From Cytophagales bacterium (GTDB lineage Bacteria; Bacteroidota; Bacteroidia; Cytophagales; UBA9547): a stretch of DNA of 7,525 bases. How positions within the stretch are numbered: position 1 is the stretch's first letter; every line of letters starts with the position of its first letter. Both the position numbers and the translations under genes were made by a program. Location: assembly GCA_013298205.1 (NCBI GenBank), contig JAAFJZ010000116.1, positions 1 to 7,525 on the forward strand. The letters run 5' to 3'. Under the pieces are notes generated by a model, which saw nothing but the letters and a program-made list of their open reading frames with translations, was not told the DNA's origin and made no database searches. Positions 7,451-7,525 of this stretch are shown piece after piece.

Positions 7451-7478
7451 TAAATATACTAATTTTTAATATTTACAA
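7451..7478 (-). promoter_or_regulatory. Candidate promoter for the OmpA-like gene
   Basis: On the minus strand, TTG (7476-7478) is followed by 17 bases and then TATATTTA (7451-7458), which matches TAnnTTTG at all but the final position. Spacing is within the known flavobacterial range. Transcription would start near 7445, giving a leader of about 57 bases before the ATG at 7387. The surrounding AT-richness makes chance matches likely. Confidence 0.38.
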
Positions 7479-7525
7479 TAAAAAAACTTAGAAAAGAATA
7501 AAATGTTTGAAATTTAAAAAAAAAA

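Overview
The window looks like chromosomal DNA from a member of the Bacteroidota, most likely a flavobacterium or cytophaga relative. It is very AT-rich, and no start codon has an obvious Shine-Dalgarno sequence. Possible promoters fit the Bacteroidota pattern (TTG, 17-23 bases, TAnnTTTG), several signal peptides end in ...AQ or ...SQ, and one protein ends in a type IX secretion (T9SS) sorting domain. No RNA gene, CRISPR array, transposase or integrase was seen.

Left half (1-3042, plus strand): a short AT-rich leader with a 4.8-copy, 10-bp tandem repeat runs directly into a lipoprotein-like gene. That gene's 3' end overlaps the start of an outer-membrane beta-barrel-like gene (TGATG junction). 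A second, clearly paralogous beta-barrel-like gene follows after 29 bases. The three are probably one transcript encoding a lipidated surface or periplasmic protein and two related outer-membrane proteins. None has a function I can name.

Middle (3088-5815): a long hairpin flanked by A and T runs lies between the convergent units and probably ends transcription from both sides. On the minus strand is an 884-residue secreted subtilisin-type (S8) protease with a complete catalytic set, a beta-sandwich region, about three Ig-like repeats and a C-terminal T9SS sorting domain.

Right (5816-7525): a 390-base, very AT-rich spacer carries good -7 promoter boxes for the protease. Upstream of it, also on the minus strand, is a 393-residue exported protein with a divergent OmpA-like domain, followed by 138 bases of leader with a plausible promoter.

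All five genes encode exported envelope or surface proteins. The most unusual point is the 5' end of the first gene: a good lipoprotein signal sequence is in frame, but no ATG or GTG precedes it, and the tandem repeat lies where the start codon should be.
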